Numbered from the stretch's first letter, positions 1 to 7,700 are shown. The stretch: DNA of 16,562 nucleotides from Azoarcus sp. (GCA_023230755.1 JALNWS010000083.1:1-16562), one strand, 5' to 3'. Notes: generated by a model not told the origin, from the letters alone. A program made the numbers and translations.

Positions 1-123
1 CACGTTGACCATGGCAAGACCACGCTGACGGCGGCAATCACGACGATTCTGTCGAAGAAGTTCGGTGGCGAGGCCAAGGACTATGCGTCGATCGACAGCG
101 CGCCTGAAGAAAAGGCACGCGGC
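1..123 (+). repeat. Terminal direct repeat, left copy (inside tuf)
   Basis: These bases match 16440-16562 without a mismatch. Both copies encode EF-Tu residues 20-60. The repeat is explained by duplicated tuf genes, which are commonly kept identical by gene conversion. That both edges of the window fall exactly at the ends of the repeat suggests an assembly overlap rather than a biological boundary. Confidence 0.97.
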
Positions 124-1134
124 ATCACGATCAACACCGCGCACGTCGAGTACGAAACCGAGAATCGTCACTACGCTCACGTTGACTGCCCGGGTCACGC
201 TGACTACGTGAAGAACATGATTACCGGTGCTGCGCAGATGGACGGCGCGATCCTGGTGTGTTCGGCCGCTGACGGCCCGATGCCCCAGACTCGCGAGCAC
301 ATCCTGCTGGCGCGTCAGGTTGGTGTTCCGTACATCATCGTGTTTCTGAACAAGTGCGACATGGTCGACGACGAAGAGCTGCTTGAGCTCGTCGAGATGG
401 AAGTTCGCGAACTGTTGTCGAAGTACGACTTCCCGGGCGATGACGTGCCCATCATCAAGGGCTCGGCGCTGAAGGCGCTCGAGGGTGATCAGTCGCCGAT
501 CGGCGAACCGGCCATTCTTGAGCTGGCTGCTGCGCTTGACAGCTACATCCCGACGCCTGAGCGTGCCATCGACAAGCCCTTCCTGCTGCCGATCGAAGAC
601 GTGTTCTCGATCTCCGGTCGCGGTACCGTGGTGACGGGTCGTGTTGAACGTGGCGTGGTCAAGGTTGGTGAAGAAATCGAAATCGTGGGTATCAAGCCCA
701 CGGTCAAGACCACCTGCACCGGTGTTGAAATGTTCCGCAAGCTGCTTGACCAAGGTCAGGCGGGCGACAACGTTGGCGTGCTGCTGCGCGGCACCAAGCG
801 TGAAGATGTCGAACGCGGCCAGGTGCTGTGCAAGCCGGGTTCGATCAAGCCGCACACCCACTTCACGGGTGAAGTGTATGTTCTGTCGAAGGAAGAGGGC
901 GGTCGTCACACCCCGTTCTTCGCTAACTACCGTCCGCAGTTCTACTTCCGTACGACGGATGTGACCGGTTCGATCACGCTGCCGGAAGGTACCGAGATGG
1001 TCATGCCGGGCGACAATGTGTCGATCACCGTCAAGCTGATCGCCCCGATCGCCATGGAAGAAGGTTTGCGCTTCGCGATTCGCGAAGGCGGCCGTACTGT
1101 TGGCGCCGGTGTCGTCGCCAAGATCATCGAGTAA
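1..1134 (+). CDS. tuf: Elongation factor Tu, upstream copy, 5' end missing
   Basis: EF-Tu is the GTPase that carries aminoacyl-tRNA to the ribosomal A site in the cytoplasm. The frame is open from base 1, which encodes His20 of the usual protein, so 19 residues are missing; the first ATG in the window (208) is internal. The window encodes residues 20 to 396. Visible GTPase motifs are HVDHGKT (P-loop, from residue 20), RGITINT (switch I), DCPGHAD (G3), NKCD at 136-139 (G4) and SAL at 174-176 (G5). Domains 2 and 3 follow, ending in VVAKIIE before a TAA stop. The total of 396 residues is normal for Betaproteobacteria. Its neighbour tRNA-Trp-secE-nusG marks this as the tufB-type copy. The first 123 bases are identical to the start of the downstream tuf. 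Identification is certain; which genomic copy each part comes from is less sure because of the terminal repeat. Confidence 0.97.
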   Translation, partial: HVDHGKTTLTAAITTILSKKFGGEAKDYASIDSAPEEKARGITINTAHVEYETENRHYAHVDCPGHADYVKNMITGAAQMDGAILVCSAADGPMPQTREHILLARQVGVPYIIVFLNKCDMVDDEELLELVEMEVRELLSKYDFPGDDVPIIKGSALKALEGDQSPIGEPAILELAAALDSYIPTPERAIDKPFLLPIEDVFSISGRGTVVTGRVERGVVKVGEEIEIVGIKPTVKTTCTGVEMFRKLLDQGQAGDNVGVLLRGTKREDVERGQVLCKPGSIKPHTHFTGEVYVLSKEEGGRHTPFFANYRPQFYFRTTDVTGSITLPEGTEMVMPGDNVSITVKLIAPIAMEEGLRFAIREGGRTVGAGVVAKIIE

Positions 1135-1159
1135 TCGCTCAGGCGATTGATCGATCAGG

Positions 1160-1183
1160 AGCGCGTCCGAAAGGATGCGCTTT
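1160..1183 (+). other. GNRA-capped hairpin between tuf and tRNA-Trp
   Basis: A 9-bp stem (1160-1168 with 1173-1181, one G-U pair) is closed by a GAAA tetraloop at 1169-1172. Only three T residues follow (1181-1183), so it is a weak terminator at best. It may instead stabilise the tuf mRNA 3' end or set off the tRNA for processing. It ends 16 bases before the tRNA. Confidence 0.55.
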
Positions 1184-1197
1184 GTAGTCTCTGCTGC

Positions 1198-1273
1198 AGG
1201 GGTATAGCTCAACTGGCAGAGCGTCGGTCTCCAAAACCGAAGGTTGGGGGTTCGATTCCCTCTGCCCCTGCCA
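1198..1273 (+). tRNA. tRNA-Trp (anticodon CCA)
   Basis: The 76-base gene folds as a full cloverleaf. The acceptor stem is 1198-1204 with 1263-1269 (one U-G pair), the D stem 1207-1210 with 1219-1222, the anticodon stem 1224-1228 with 1236-1240, and the T stem 1246-1250 with 1258-1262. The anticodon loop 1229-1235 reads CTCCAAA, with CCA at 1231-1233, which decodes UGG. The discriminator base is G1270 and the 3' CCA is encoded (1271-1273). It lies between tuf and secE in the same direction and is probably cut from a shared transcript by RNase P and 3' nucleases. This location is known in Betaproteobacteria. Confidence 0.98.
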
Positions 1274-1299
1274 TAATTTTTCCGGAAGTCATTACCTCG

Positions 1300-1647
1300 A
1301 TGGCCGATAAGTTGAAGTTCGCGCTGGCCCTGGCACTGGTTGCGGCCGGCGTGGTCGGCTTTTACCTCCTGTCAGAACAGGCTCTGGTGCTGCGTGTGCT
1401 GAGTGTTCTCGCAGGTCTGGGCGCCGGTCTGGTCGTTGCCTGGTACTCCGAAGCGGGTCGCCGCTTTGTCGAGTTCGCACGTGAGGCTGTTACCGAAACG
1501 AAAAAGGTGGTCTGGCCGAGCCGCAAGGAAACGGTACAGACGACTGGTCTGGTTTTCGCCTTCGTTCTCGTAATGGCACTTTTCCTCTGGCTGACCGACA
1601 AGAGTCTGGAGTGGGTTCTGTACGACCTGATTCTGGGCTGGAAATAA
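1300..1647 (+). CDS. secE: Preprotein translocase subunit SecE
   Basis: SecE is the small essential membrane subunit that clamps SecY in the SecYEG protein-export channel. The 115-residue product shows three hydrophobic segments, about 5-24, 29-49 and 83-99, so it is the longer three-span proteobacterial type. The family signature lies at residues 66-77 (ETKKVVWPSRKE) in the cytoplasmic amphipathic region before the last span. I chose ATG 1300 because it is the first start codon in this frame after the tRNA; any longer frame would run through the tRNA. The only ribosome-binding candidate, GGAAG at 1283-1287, is rather far from the start. nusG begins 2 bases after the stop, so the pair is probably co-translated. 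The secE-nusG pairing is nearly universal in bacteria. Confidence 0.96.
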   Translation: MADKLKFALALALVAAGVVGFYLLSEQALVLRVLSVLAGLGAGLVVAWYSEAGRRFVEFAREAVTETKKVVWPSRKETVQTTGLVFAFVLVMALFLWLTDKSLEWVLYDLILGWK

Positions 1648-1649
1648 TC

Positions 1650-2183
1650 ATGACAAAGCGCTGGTATGTTGTGCACGCTTATTCGGGTTTCGAGAAGTCC
1701 GTTCAGCGCGCGCTGGTTGACCGCATCACCCGCGCCGGAATGCAGGATGCTTTCGGGCAGATTCTGGTGCCGGTTGAAGAAGTGGTAGAGATGAAAGGCG
1801 GTCAGAAGAGTATCACTGAGCGCAAATTCTTCCCGGGCTACGTGCTCGTGGAGATGGAAATGAACGACGAGTCCTGGCACCTGGTCAAGTCGACGCCCAA
1901 GGTCACCGGTTTTGTCGGTGGTACGGCAAACAAGCCTTCTCCTATCACCGAGAAGGAAGTCGACAAGATCATGCAGCAGATGCAGGAAGGCGTCGAGAAG
2001 CCGCGTCCGAAGGTGTTGTTTGAAACCGGTGAGGTCGTGCGGGTCAAGGAAGGTCCATTTACGGATTTCCATGGCGCTGTCGAAGACGTGAACTACGAAA
2101 AGAGCAAACTGCGGGTGGCGGTGACCATTTTTGGTCGTTCGACGCCGGTAGAACTGGATTTCGCCCAGGTCGAGAAGACCTGA
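1650..2183 (+). CDS. nusG: Transcription termination/antitermination protein NusG
   Basis: NusG binds the RNA polymerase clamp, speeds elongation, and links polymerase to Rho or to ribosomal protein S10. The 177-residue product has an N-terminal NGN domain (about 1-110, starting TKRWYVVHAYSGFEK, with the conserved FFPGYVLVEM at 60-69) and a C-terminal KOW domain (about 124-177, with GEVVRVKEGPF). The length is typical of the short bacterial form with no insertion. ATG 1650 gives the normal N-terminus and lies two bases after the secE stop; an in-frame extension to 1611 would overlap secE and lacks homology. There is no strong Shine-Dalgarno sequence, so coupling to secE translation is likely. 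Confidence 0.97.
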   Translation: MTKRWYVVHAYSGFEKSVQRALVDRITRAGMQDAFGQILVPVEEVVEMKGGQKSITERKFFPGYVLVEMEMNDESWHLVKSTPKVTGFVGGTANKPSPITEKEVDKIMQQMQEGVEKPRPKVLFETGEVVRVKEGPFTDFHGAVEDVNYEKSKLRVAVTIFGRSTPVELDFAQVEKT

Positions 2184-2192
2184 GCGTTCAAA

Positions 2193-2236
2193 GGCGGGCG
2201 CCATGCGCCCGCCATTGCCCGTTCACGCGGGCAATG
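2193..2236 (+). promoter_or_regulatory. Tandem hairpins in the rplK leader
   Basis: Two GC-rich hairpins lie back to back in the 107-base nusG-rplK spacer. The first pairs 2193-2201 with 2205-2213 (or 8 bp with a 5-base loop). The second pairs 2213-2221 with 2228-2236, 9 bp and perfect. Neither has a U-tract, so they are not intrinsic terminators. In E. coli the equivalent leader holds the L1 repressor site controlling rplK-rplA, so this is the natural place for one. I cannot match a specific L1-binding motif by eye, and no clear sigma-70 promoter is visible here. Confidence 0.5.
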
Positions 2237-2290
2237 CGAGGAGCGTCGGCATCGTCGGCGCGCTAGCACTCATCACAGGAGCAAGCCGCA

Positions 2291-2722
2291 ATGGCAAAGA
2301 AGATTATTGGTTACATCAAGCTGCAGGTCCCGGCCGGCAAGGCCAACCCCAGCCCCCCGATCGGTCCCGCTCTGGGTCAGCGCGGTCTGAACATCATGGA
2401 ATTCTGCAAGGCCTTCAATGCCAAGACTCAAGGCATGGAGCCCGGCCTGCCGATTCCTGTGGTGATCACCGCCTTTGCCGACAAGAGCTTCACCTTCATC
2501 ATGAAGACGCCGCCGGCCACGGTCCTGATCAAGAAGGCCGCCGGTATCCAGAAGGGTTCGCCGAAGCCGAATACCGACAAGGTCGGTTCGGTCACCCGTG
2601 CGCAGATCGAGGAAATCGCCACCACGAAGATGGCTGACCTTACCGCTGCAAACATGGACGCCGCCGTGCGTACGATCGCCGGTTCCGCGCGCAGCATGGG
2701 CATCACCGTGGAGGGCCTCTAA
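2291..2722 (+). CDS. rplK: 50S ribosomal protein L11
   Basis: L11 forms the base of the ribosomal stalk with the 23S rRNA GTPase-associated region. It is needed for RelA-dependent stringent signalling and is part of the thiostrepton site. The 143-residue product has the full N-terminal domain (about 1-72), with the conserved proline-rich PPIGPALGQRG at 22-32, and the rRNA-binding C-terminal domain (about 75-143), with MADLTAANMDAAVRTIAGSA. Length is standard. ATG 2291 follows AGGAG at 2277-2281 with 9 bases between. rplA starts two bases after its stop. It is probably under L1 control together with rplA, by analogy with E. coli. Confidence 0.98.
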   Translation: MAKKIIGYIKLQVPAGKANPSPPIGPALGQRGLNIMEFCKAFNAKTQGMEPGLPIPVVITAFADKSFTFIMKTPPATVLIKKAAGIQKGSPKPNTDKVGSVTRAQIEEIATTKMADLTAANMDAAVRTIAGSARSMGITVEGL

Positions 2723-2724
2723 TC

Positions 2725-3420
2725 ATGGCTAAGATTTCGAAGCGAGTTCAGGCGCTCCGCGCCAAAGTCGACCGTAACAAGGTCTACCCCGTTGCCGAAG
2801 CGCTGACGCTGATCAAGGAATGTGCAACCGCGAAGTTTGACGAGTCGATCGACGTGGCCGTCAATCTTGGTGTTGATGCACGCAAGTCGGACCAGGTTGT
2901 TCGTGGTTCGGTGGTTCTGCCCGCCGGTACCGGCAAGTCGGTTCGTGTGGCCGTGTTTGCCCAGGGCGACAAGGCTGAAGCCGCTCGTGCAGCAGGTGCT
3001 GACGTCGTTTGTTTCGACGATCTGGCCGAGCAGGTCAAGGGCGGCAACATCGACTTCGACCTGTGTATTGCCACGCCGGACGCCATGCGCGTCGTTGGTC
3101 AGCTGGGTCAGATCCTCGGCCCCCGTGGCCTGATGCCGAACCCGAAGGTCGGTACCGTGACCATGGATGTCACCACCGCAGTGAAGAACGCCAAGGCTGG
3201 TCAGGTCCAGTACCGTACCGACAAGGGTGGTCTGGTGCACGCCACCATCGGCCGTGCGTCCTTTGGTGTTGACGCACTGCAGCAGAACCTCAATGCATTT
3301 GTCGATGCGCTGATCAAGGCTCGTCCTGCCGCGGCCAAGGGTATTTACCTGCGCCGCATGGCACTGTCGAGCACGATGGGTGCCGGTGTGCGCATCGAAA
3401 CGACTACCTCCGCAAGCTAA
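2725..3420 (+). CDS. rplA: 50S ribosomal protein L1
   Basis: L1 forms the mobile stalk at the ribosomal E site and helps release deacylated tRNA. In E. coli it also represses the rplK-rplA mRNA. The 231-residue product matches the family length. Conserved segments include MAKISKRVQALRAK at the N-terminus, the central GQILGPRGLMPNPKVGTV of domain II, and YRTDKGGLVHATIGRASF in the C-terminal part of domain I. ATG 2725 lies two bases after the rplK stop, with a GGAGGG ribosome-binding site at 2710-2715 inside rplK, so the two genes are tightly coupled. The gene ends before a 232-base structured spacer leading to rplJ. Confidence 0.98.
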   Translation: MAKISKRVQALRAKVDRNKVYPVAEALTLIKECATAKFDESIDVAVNLGVDARKSDQVVRGSVVLPAGTGKSVRVAVFAQGDKAEAARAAGADVVCFDDLAEQVKGGNIDFDLCIATPDAMRVVGQLGQILGPRGLMPNPKVGTVTMDVTTAVKNAKAGQVQYRTDKGGLVHATIGRASFGVDALQQNLNAFVDALIKARPAAAKGIYLRRMALSSTMGAGVRIETTTSAS

Positions 3421-3436
3421 GCTGCGGAGTCATTAA

Positions 3437-3480
3437 CTTTGGGCCGTCCCGGCGCCTCGGTGCCGGGCGGATCGTCAAAG
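3437..3480 (+). other. Nested hairpin after rplA
   Basis: The core is an 8-bp GC-rich stem, 3448-3455 with 3460-3467 (one G-U pair) and a 4-base loop. It is extended outward by 3444-3446 with 3468-3470 and by 3437-3441 with 3476-3480. There is no following U-tract. It could protect the 3' end of an rplKA message, slow polymerase, or form the first domain of the rplJ leader. Confidence 0.5.
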
Positions 3481-3625
3481 ACCGCAGGTGCGCTTGTTTC
3501 GACAAGCGTCTAATCAGCCCTAGGGCGGCCTGCGCAGACGGTGAACCCAGAACAGGATTTTGGCTGATGCTTCAGTCGCACTCCTGATCCAGGTCGCCGT
3601 GGGTGTGAATCGCTGTGCGATTCAC
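3480..3625 (+). promoter_or_regulatory. Structured rplJ leader, probable L10-L12 autoregulatory site
   Basis: A stem pairs CGCAGG at 3483-3488 with CCTGCG at 3529-3534. ACC at 3481-3483 can alternatively pair with GGT at 3540-3542, which leaves an asymmetric bulge (about 3534-3539) on the 3' side. Inside is a 7-bp hairpin with a TTCG loop, 3491-3497 with 3502-3508. A perfect 8-bp hairpin, 3605-3612 with 3618-3625, stands just before the ribosome-binding site. In E. coli the L10-L12 complex binds the rplJ leader about 100-200 bases upstream of the start and represses translation. Position and a bulged stem fit that element. Family membership was not tested with a covariance model. Confidence 0.7.
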
Positions 3626-3636
3626 GTGTTGACTTG

Positions 3637-3655
3637 AAAGGAGGAAAGGCCTGTG
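3637..3655 (+). promoter_or_regulatory. Strong rplJ ribosome-binding site with GTG start
   Basis: AAAGGAGG at 3637-3644 is an almost ideal Shine-Dalgarno sequence, 8 bases before GTG 3653. It decides the start, since no ATG gives the conserved N-terminus. A strong site placed just after the 3605-3625 hairpin is what a translationally repressed leader needs. Confidence 0.85.
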
Positions 3656-4153
3656 AGTCTCAATCTCGATGATAAGAAAGCCGTAGTGGCAGAGGTGTCG
3701 GCACAAGTAGCCAACGCCCAGACTATCGCGGTGGCCGAGTATCGTGGCATGGAAGTGGGTGACCTCACTGTGCTGCGTTCCAAGGCCCGTGAAGCTGGCG
3801 TTTATCTGCGTGTGCTGAAGAATACCCTGGTGCGTCGTGCGATCGCCGAAACGCCGTTTTCCGGATTGTCGGACCAGTTGGTCGGTCCGTTGATCTATGG
3901 CATCTCGGAAGATCCCGTCGCCGCAGCAAAGGTACTCAACGACTTCGCCAAGACGAATGACAAGCTGGTGCTGAAAGCCGGTTCCTACGCGGGCAATACG
4001 CTCGACAAGACCGCTCTTCAGTCCCTGGCTTCGATTCCGAGCCGCGAAGAGTTGCTCGCCAAGCTGTTGGGCATCATGCAGGCGCCGGTTACCGGCTTTG
4101 CATGCACGCTCGCCGCCCTCGCCAAGAAGCGCGAGGAAGAAGCGGCCGCCTGA
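3653..4153 (+). CDS. rplJ: 50S ribosomal protein L10
   Basis: L10 anchors the L7/L12 dimers on the large subunit and, bound to L12, represses its own operon in E. coli. The 166-residue product has the globular rRNA-binding domain (about 1-135), starting MSLNLDDKKAVVAEV and containing AEYRGMEVGDLTVLR and LRVLKNTLVRRA. A C-terminal helix from about 137 (LLGIMQAPVTGFACTLAAL) recruits L12 dimers. The tail KKREEEAAA is charged and alanine-rich, as is common. The start is GTG with a very strong ribosome-binding site. rplL follows after 37 bases; the two are normally translated from the same message in a 1:4 ratio. Confidence 0.97.
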   Translation: MSLNLDDKKAVVAEVSAQVANAQTIAVAEYRGMEVGDLTVLRSKAREAGVYLRVLKNTLVRRAIAETPFSGLSDQLVGPLIYGISEDPVAAAKVLNDFAKTNDKLVLKAGSYAGNTLDKTALQSLASIPSREELLAKLLGIMQAPVTGFACTLAALAKKREEEAAA

Positions 4154-4190
4154 CCGTTTTCTGAAAAGTTTCGATTTTGGAGTGATTTAA

Positions 4191-4565
4191 ATGGCAATCA
4201 GCAAAGATGACATCCTCGAAGCCGTTGGCTCGATGACCGTGATGGACCTGAACGACCTGGTTAAGGCGTTCGAAGAGAAGTTTGGTGTTTCCGCTGCCTC
4301 GATGGCCGTGGCTGCACCGGGTGCTGGCGCTGCCGCAGCTGCTGTTGAAGAACAGACCGAATTTGACGTGATCCTCGTTGCTACCGGCGACAAGAAGGTT
4401 GAGGTCATCAAGGTTGTGCGCGCTGCTACCGGCCTCGGCCTGAAAGAAGCCAAGGACGTCGTTGATGGCGCTCCGAAGGCTGTGAAGGAAGGCGTGTCTA
4501 AGGCTGACGCCGACGCGCTGAAGAAGCAACTGGAAGATGCAGGCGCGAAGGTCGAGATCAAGTAA
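4191..4565 (+). CDS. rplL: 50S ribosomal protein L7/L12
   Basis: L7/L12 is the multicopy acidic stalk protein that recruits and activates translation GTPases such as EF-Tu and EF-G, both also encoded here. The 124-residue product has the N-terminal dimerisation domain (about 1-33), an Ala/Gly-rich hinge (about 38-52) and the compact C-terminal factor-binding domain (about 54-124) with KKVEVIKVVRAATGLGLKEAK. Length is typical. ATG 4191 follows GGAG at 4179-4182 with an 8-base gap. A hairpin 16 bases after its stop probably lowers transcription into rpoB, which would match the much greater need for L12 than for RNA polymerase. Confidence 0.98.
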   Translation: MAISKDDILEAVGSMTVMDLNDLVKAFEEKFGVSAASMAVAAPGAGAAAAAVEEQTEFDVILVATGDKKVEVIKVVRAATGLGLKEAKDVVDGAPKAVKEGVSKADADALKKQLEDAGAKVEIK

Positions 4566-4581
4566 GTCTCGCTTTCGCAGC

Positions 4582-4614
4582 AGGGCTGGCGCTCTTGAGG
4601 AGCACCAGCCCTTT
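4582..4614 (+). terminator. Attenuator-like hairpin between rplL and rpoB
   Basis: AGGGCTGG at 4582-4589 pairs perfectly with CCAGCCCT at 4605-4612. The inner GCTC at 4591-4594 can pair with GAGC at 4600-4603. Only three T residues follow (4612-4614), then CG and another TTT at 4620-4622, so termination should be partial. E. coli has a partial terminator at the same position that sets the ratio of ribosomal protein to polymerase transcripts. Confidence 0.65.
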
Positions 4615-4634
4615 CGTGCTTTGTACTAAGCACG
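4615..4634 (+). other. Second hairpin downstream of rplL
   Basis: CGTGCTT at 4615-4621 pairs perfectly with AAGCACG at 4628-4634, leaving a 6-base loop. It directly follows the attenuator-like hairpin and shares base 4634 with the long duplex that comes next. It may stabilise the upstream mRNA end after processing. Confidence 0.5.
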
Positions 4635-4716
4635 AAGACAGAACAAAGCGTCCCCGAATTTTCTGCGCGTAAACGTGTCTATCAAGTCCAGAACGTGGGC
4701 GTTGTGTTCTGTCTTC
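4634..4716 (+). promoter_or_regulatory. Long imperfect RNA duplex, candidate RNase III site
   Basis: GAAGACAGAACA at 4634-4645 is perfectly complementary to TGTTCTGTCTTC at 4705-4716. The helix goes on inward after one A-G mismatch with seven more pairs (4647-4653 with 4697-4703, two of them G-U), one C-U mismatch, and two pairs (4655-4656 with 4694-4695). That is 21 pairs over 23 positions, capped by a 37-base loop. The length and regularity suit RNase III, which is known to cut the rplL-rpoB spacer in E. coli. The site lies 29 bases before the rpoB start. Confidence 0.7.
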
Positions 4717-4745
4717 CCGACGTTCGACCTCTAGCCGGAGCATCC

Positions 4746-7700
4746 ATGGCGTATTCCTACACTGAGAAAAAGCGTATCCGCAAGAGCTTCGCCAAGCGCG
4801 CGGCCGTGCTCGATGCGCCTTTCCTGCTCGCCACCCAGATTGAGTCGTTTGCTGCATTCTTGCAGGCGGATACCCCGCCCGAGACACGGCTTAACGATGG
4901 CCTGCAGGCTGCCTTTACCTCGATTTTCCCGATTTCAAGCCACAGCGGCAACGCCCGCCTTGAGTTCGTCCAGTACATGCTGGGCGAGCCTGCATTTGAC
5001 GTGAAGGAATGTCAGCAGCGTGGTCTGACCTTCGCTTCGCCCTTGCGGGCCCGGGTGCGTCTCGTGATCATGGATCGCGAAGCGCCCAAGGAGACCATAA
5101 AGGAAGTTAAGGAACAGGAAGTCTACATGGGCGAGATTCCGCTCATGACGGACACGGGTTCCTTCGTGATCAACGGCACCGAGCGTGTCATTGTGTCGCA
5201 GCTGCATCGTTCGCCCGGTGTGTTCTTCGAGCACGACCGCGGCAAGACGCACTCGTCCGGCAAGCTGCTGTTCTCTGCACGTATCATTCCTTACCGCGGC
5301 TCGTGGCTCGACTTCGAGTACGATCCCAAGGATTACCTGTACTTCCGTGTTGACCGCCGCCGGAAGATGCCGGTGACGATCCTGCTGCGCGCCATCGGCA
5401 TGACGCCGGAAGAGATCCTTGAAACCTTCCACGACTTTGACGCATTCCATCTGTCGGCCGACGCGATTCATTTCGATCTCGTCCCCGATCGTCTGCGTGG
5501 TGAAGTGGCGCGGTTCGACATCGTGTCGCCGGACGGCAAACTGATCGTTGCGCGTGACAAGCGCATCACCGCCAAGCACATCCGTGAACTTGACCAGGCC
5601 GGCATCAAGACCATCACCGTGCCTGACGACTTCATTCTTGGCCGCATCATTGCGAAGAACGTTGCCGATGCCGAAACCGGCGAACTGGTGGCGCGTGCCA
5701 ATGACGAGATCACCGAAGAGCTGCTCGAGAAGCTGCGCGACGCTGGCGTCCGCGATCTGCAGACGCTGTATGTAAACGACCTCGATCGTGGCGCCTACAT
5801 CTCCTCGACCCTGCGCATCGACGAAACGGCCGATCAGTGGTCTGCGAAGGTTGCGATCTACCGCATGATGCGTCCGGGCGAGCCGCCCACCGAGGACGCA
5901 GTGCTGGCGCTGTTCAACGGTCTGTTCTACGCGCCCGAACGCTACGATCTGTCGACCGTCGGTCGCATGAAGTTCAATCGTCGCGCCTACCCGGAAAAGA
6001 TCGACGAGCGCACGCCCGCGTGGCTCAAGCGTTTTTACGAAGCGGTCGGTCCCCATGGTGAGGACGGCAGTGGCGTGCTGGTGAACGAGGATATCCTTGC
6101 GGTCATCGGCATCCTGGTCGAGCTTCGCAACGGTCGCGGCGAGATCGATGATATCGACCACCTCGGCAACCGTCGGGTGCGTTCCGTTGGCGAACTGGCC
6201 GAGAATCAGTTCCGTGCAGGTCTGGTTCGGGTCGAGCGCGCCGTCAAGGAGCGTCTGTCCCAGGCCGAGTCCGACAACCTGATGCCGCACGATCTGATCA
6301 ACGCCAAGCCGATTTCGGCCGCGATCAAGGAGTTCTTCGGTTCCAGCCAGCTGTCGCAGTTCATGGACCAGACCAATCCGCTGTCGGAGATCACGCACAA
6401 GCGACGTGTCTCCGCGCTCGGACCGGGCGGTCTGACCCGTGAACGCGCCGGCTTTGAAGTCCGCGACGTGCACCCGACTCACTATGGTCGTGTGTGCCCG
6501 ATCGAGACGCCGGAAGGGCCGAACATTGGTCTGATCAACTCGCTGGCCGTCTATGCGCGGACCAACCGCCACGGTTTCCTCGAGACCCCGTACCGCAAGG
6601 TTGAGAACAGCACGGTCACCGATCAGATCGATTACCTGTCGGCAATCGAAGAAGGTCAGTACGTGATCGCGCAGGCGAACGCCGACATCAACGAAAGCGG
6701 TCTGCTGGTCGGTGACCTCGTGTCCTGCCGGCACAAGGGCGAATTCGCCCTCGCGACTGCGGATCAGGTTCAGTACATGGACGTGGCGCCAGGCCAGATC
6801 GTATCCGTGGCCGCCTCGCTGATTCCGTTCCTTGAGCACGATGACGCGAACCGCGCACTGATGGGGGCGAACATGCAGCGCCAGGCCGTACCTTGCCTGC
6901 GCCCTGAGAAGCCGCTGGTGGGTACCGGCATCGAGCGCACCGTAGCGGTCGACTCGGGCACAGCGGTCCAGGCCAAGCGTGGCGGTCTTGTCGATTATGT
7001 TGATGCCCAGCGTATCGTCGTCCGTGTGAACGACGACGAGGCGCGTGCGGGTGATGTCGGTGTCGACATCTACAACATGATCAAGTACACCCGTTCCAAC
7101 CAGAACACCAACATCAACCAGCGTCCGGTGGTGAAGGTTGGGGATCGCATCTCGCGCGGTGACGTGATCGCCGACGGCGCCTCGACCGATCTGGGCGAGC
7201 TTGCGCTCGGCCAGAACATGCTGGTGGCGTTCATGACGTGGAACGGCTACAACTTCGAAGACTCGATCCTGATCTCGGAGCGTGTGGTTGCGGACGACCG
7301 CTTTACCTCGATTCACGTCGAAGAGCTCACGGTCGTTGCCCGTGACACCAAGCTCGGACCTGAGGAAATCACCCGTGACATCGCGTCCCTGGGTGAAGCT
7401 CAGCTGGGCCGACTCGATGAATCCGGCATCGTATATATCGGTGCTGAAGTCGAGGCGGGCGACGTGCTGGTGGGCAAGGTCACGCCGAAGGGCGAGACTC
7501 AGCTGACGCCGGAAGAAAAGCTGCTGCGTGCGATCTTTGGCGAGAAGGCATCCGACGTCAAGGACACTTCGCTGCGCGTGCCCTCGGGCATGGTCGGCAC
7601 CGTGATCGACGTTCAGGTGTTCACCCGTGAAGGGATTGAACGCGACAAGCGTGCCCAGTCGATCATTGACGATCAACTGCGCGGCTTCAAGACCGATCTT

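Noticed and set aside
1147..1299. N-terminal extension of SecE through the tRNA gene
   Set aside because: The extension translates the tRNA-Trp sequence; the conserved SecE begins at ATG 1300.
2203..2637. Plus-strand frame of 144 codons overlapping rplK
   Set aside because: It overlaps most of rplK in another frame, has low-complexity content and begins inside a hairpin. L11 is certain in its own frame.
4659..4684. Possible rpoB promoter in the rplL-rpoB spacer (TTTTCT and TATCAA)
   Set aside because: The spacer is only about 14 bases and both boxes match poorly; the region is better explained as the loop of the RNA duplex.
4695..4745. Upstream GTG start for rpoB adding 17 residues
   Set aside because: The extra residues are not conserved, and the start would lie in the 3' arm of the long RNA duplex. 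ATG 4746 has a GGAG site and the normal N-terminus.
6300..6420. Possible rifampicin-resistance changes in rpoB
   Set aside because: The main positions (Asp541, His551, Ser556; E. coli 516, 526, 531) are wild type, so no resistance is indicated.
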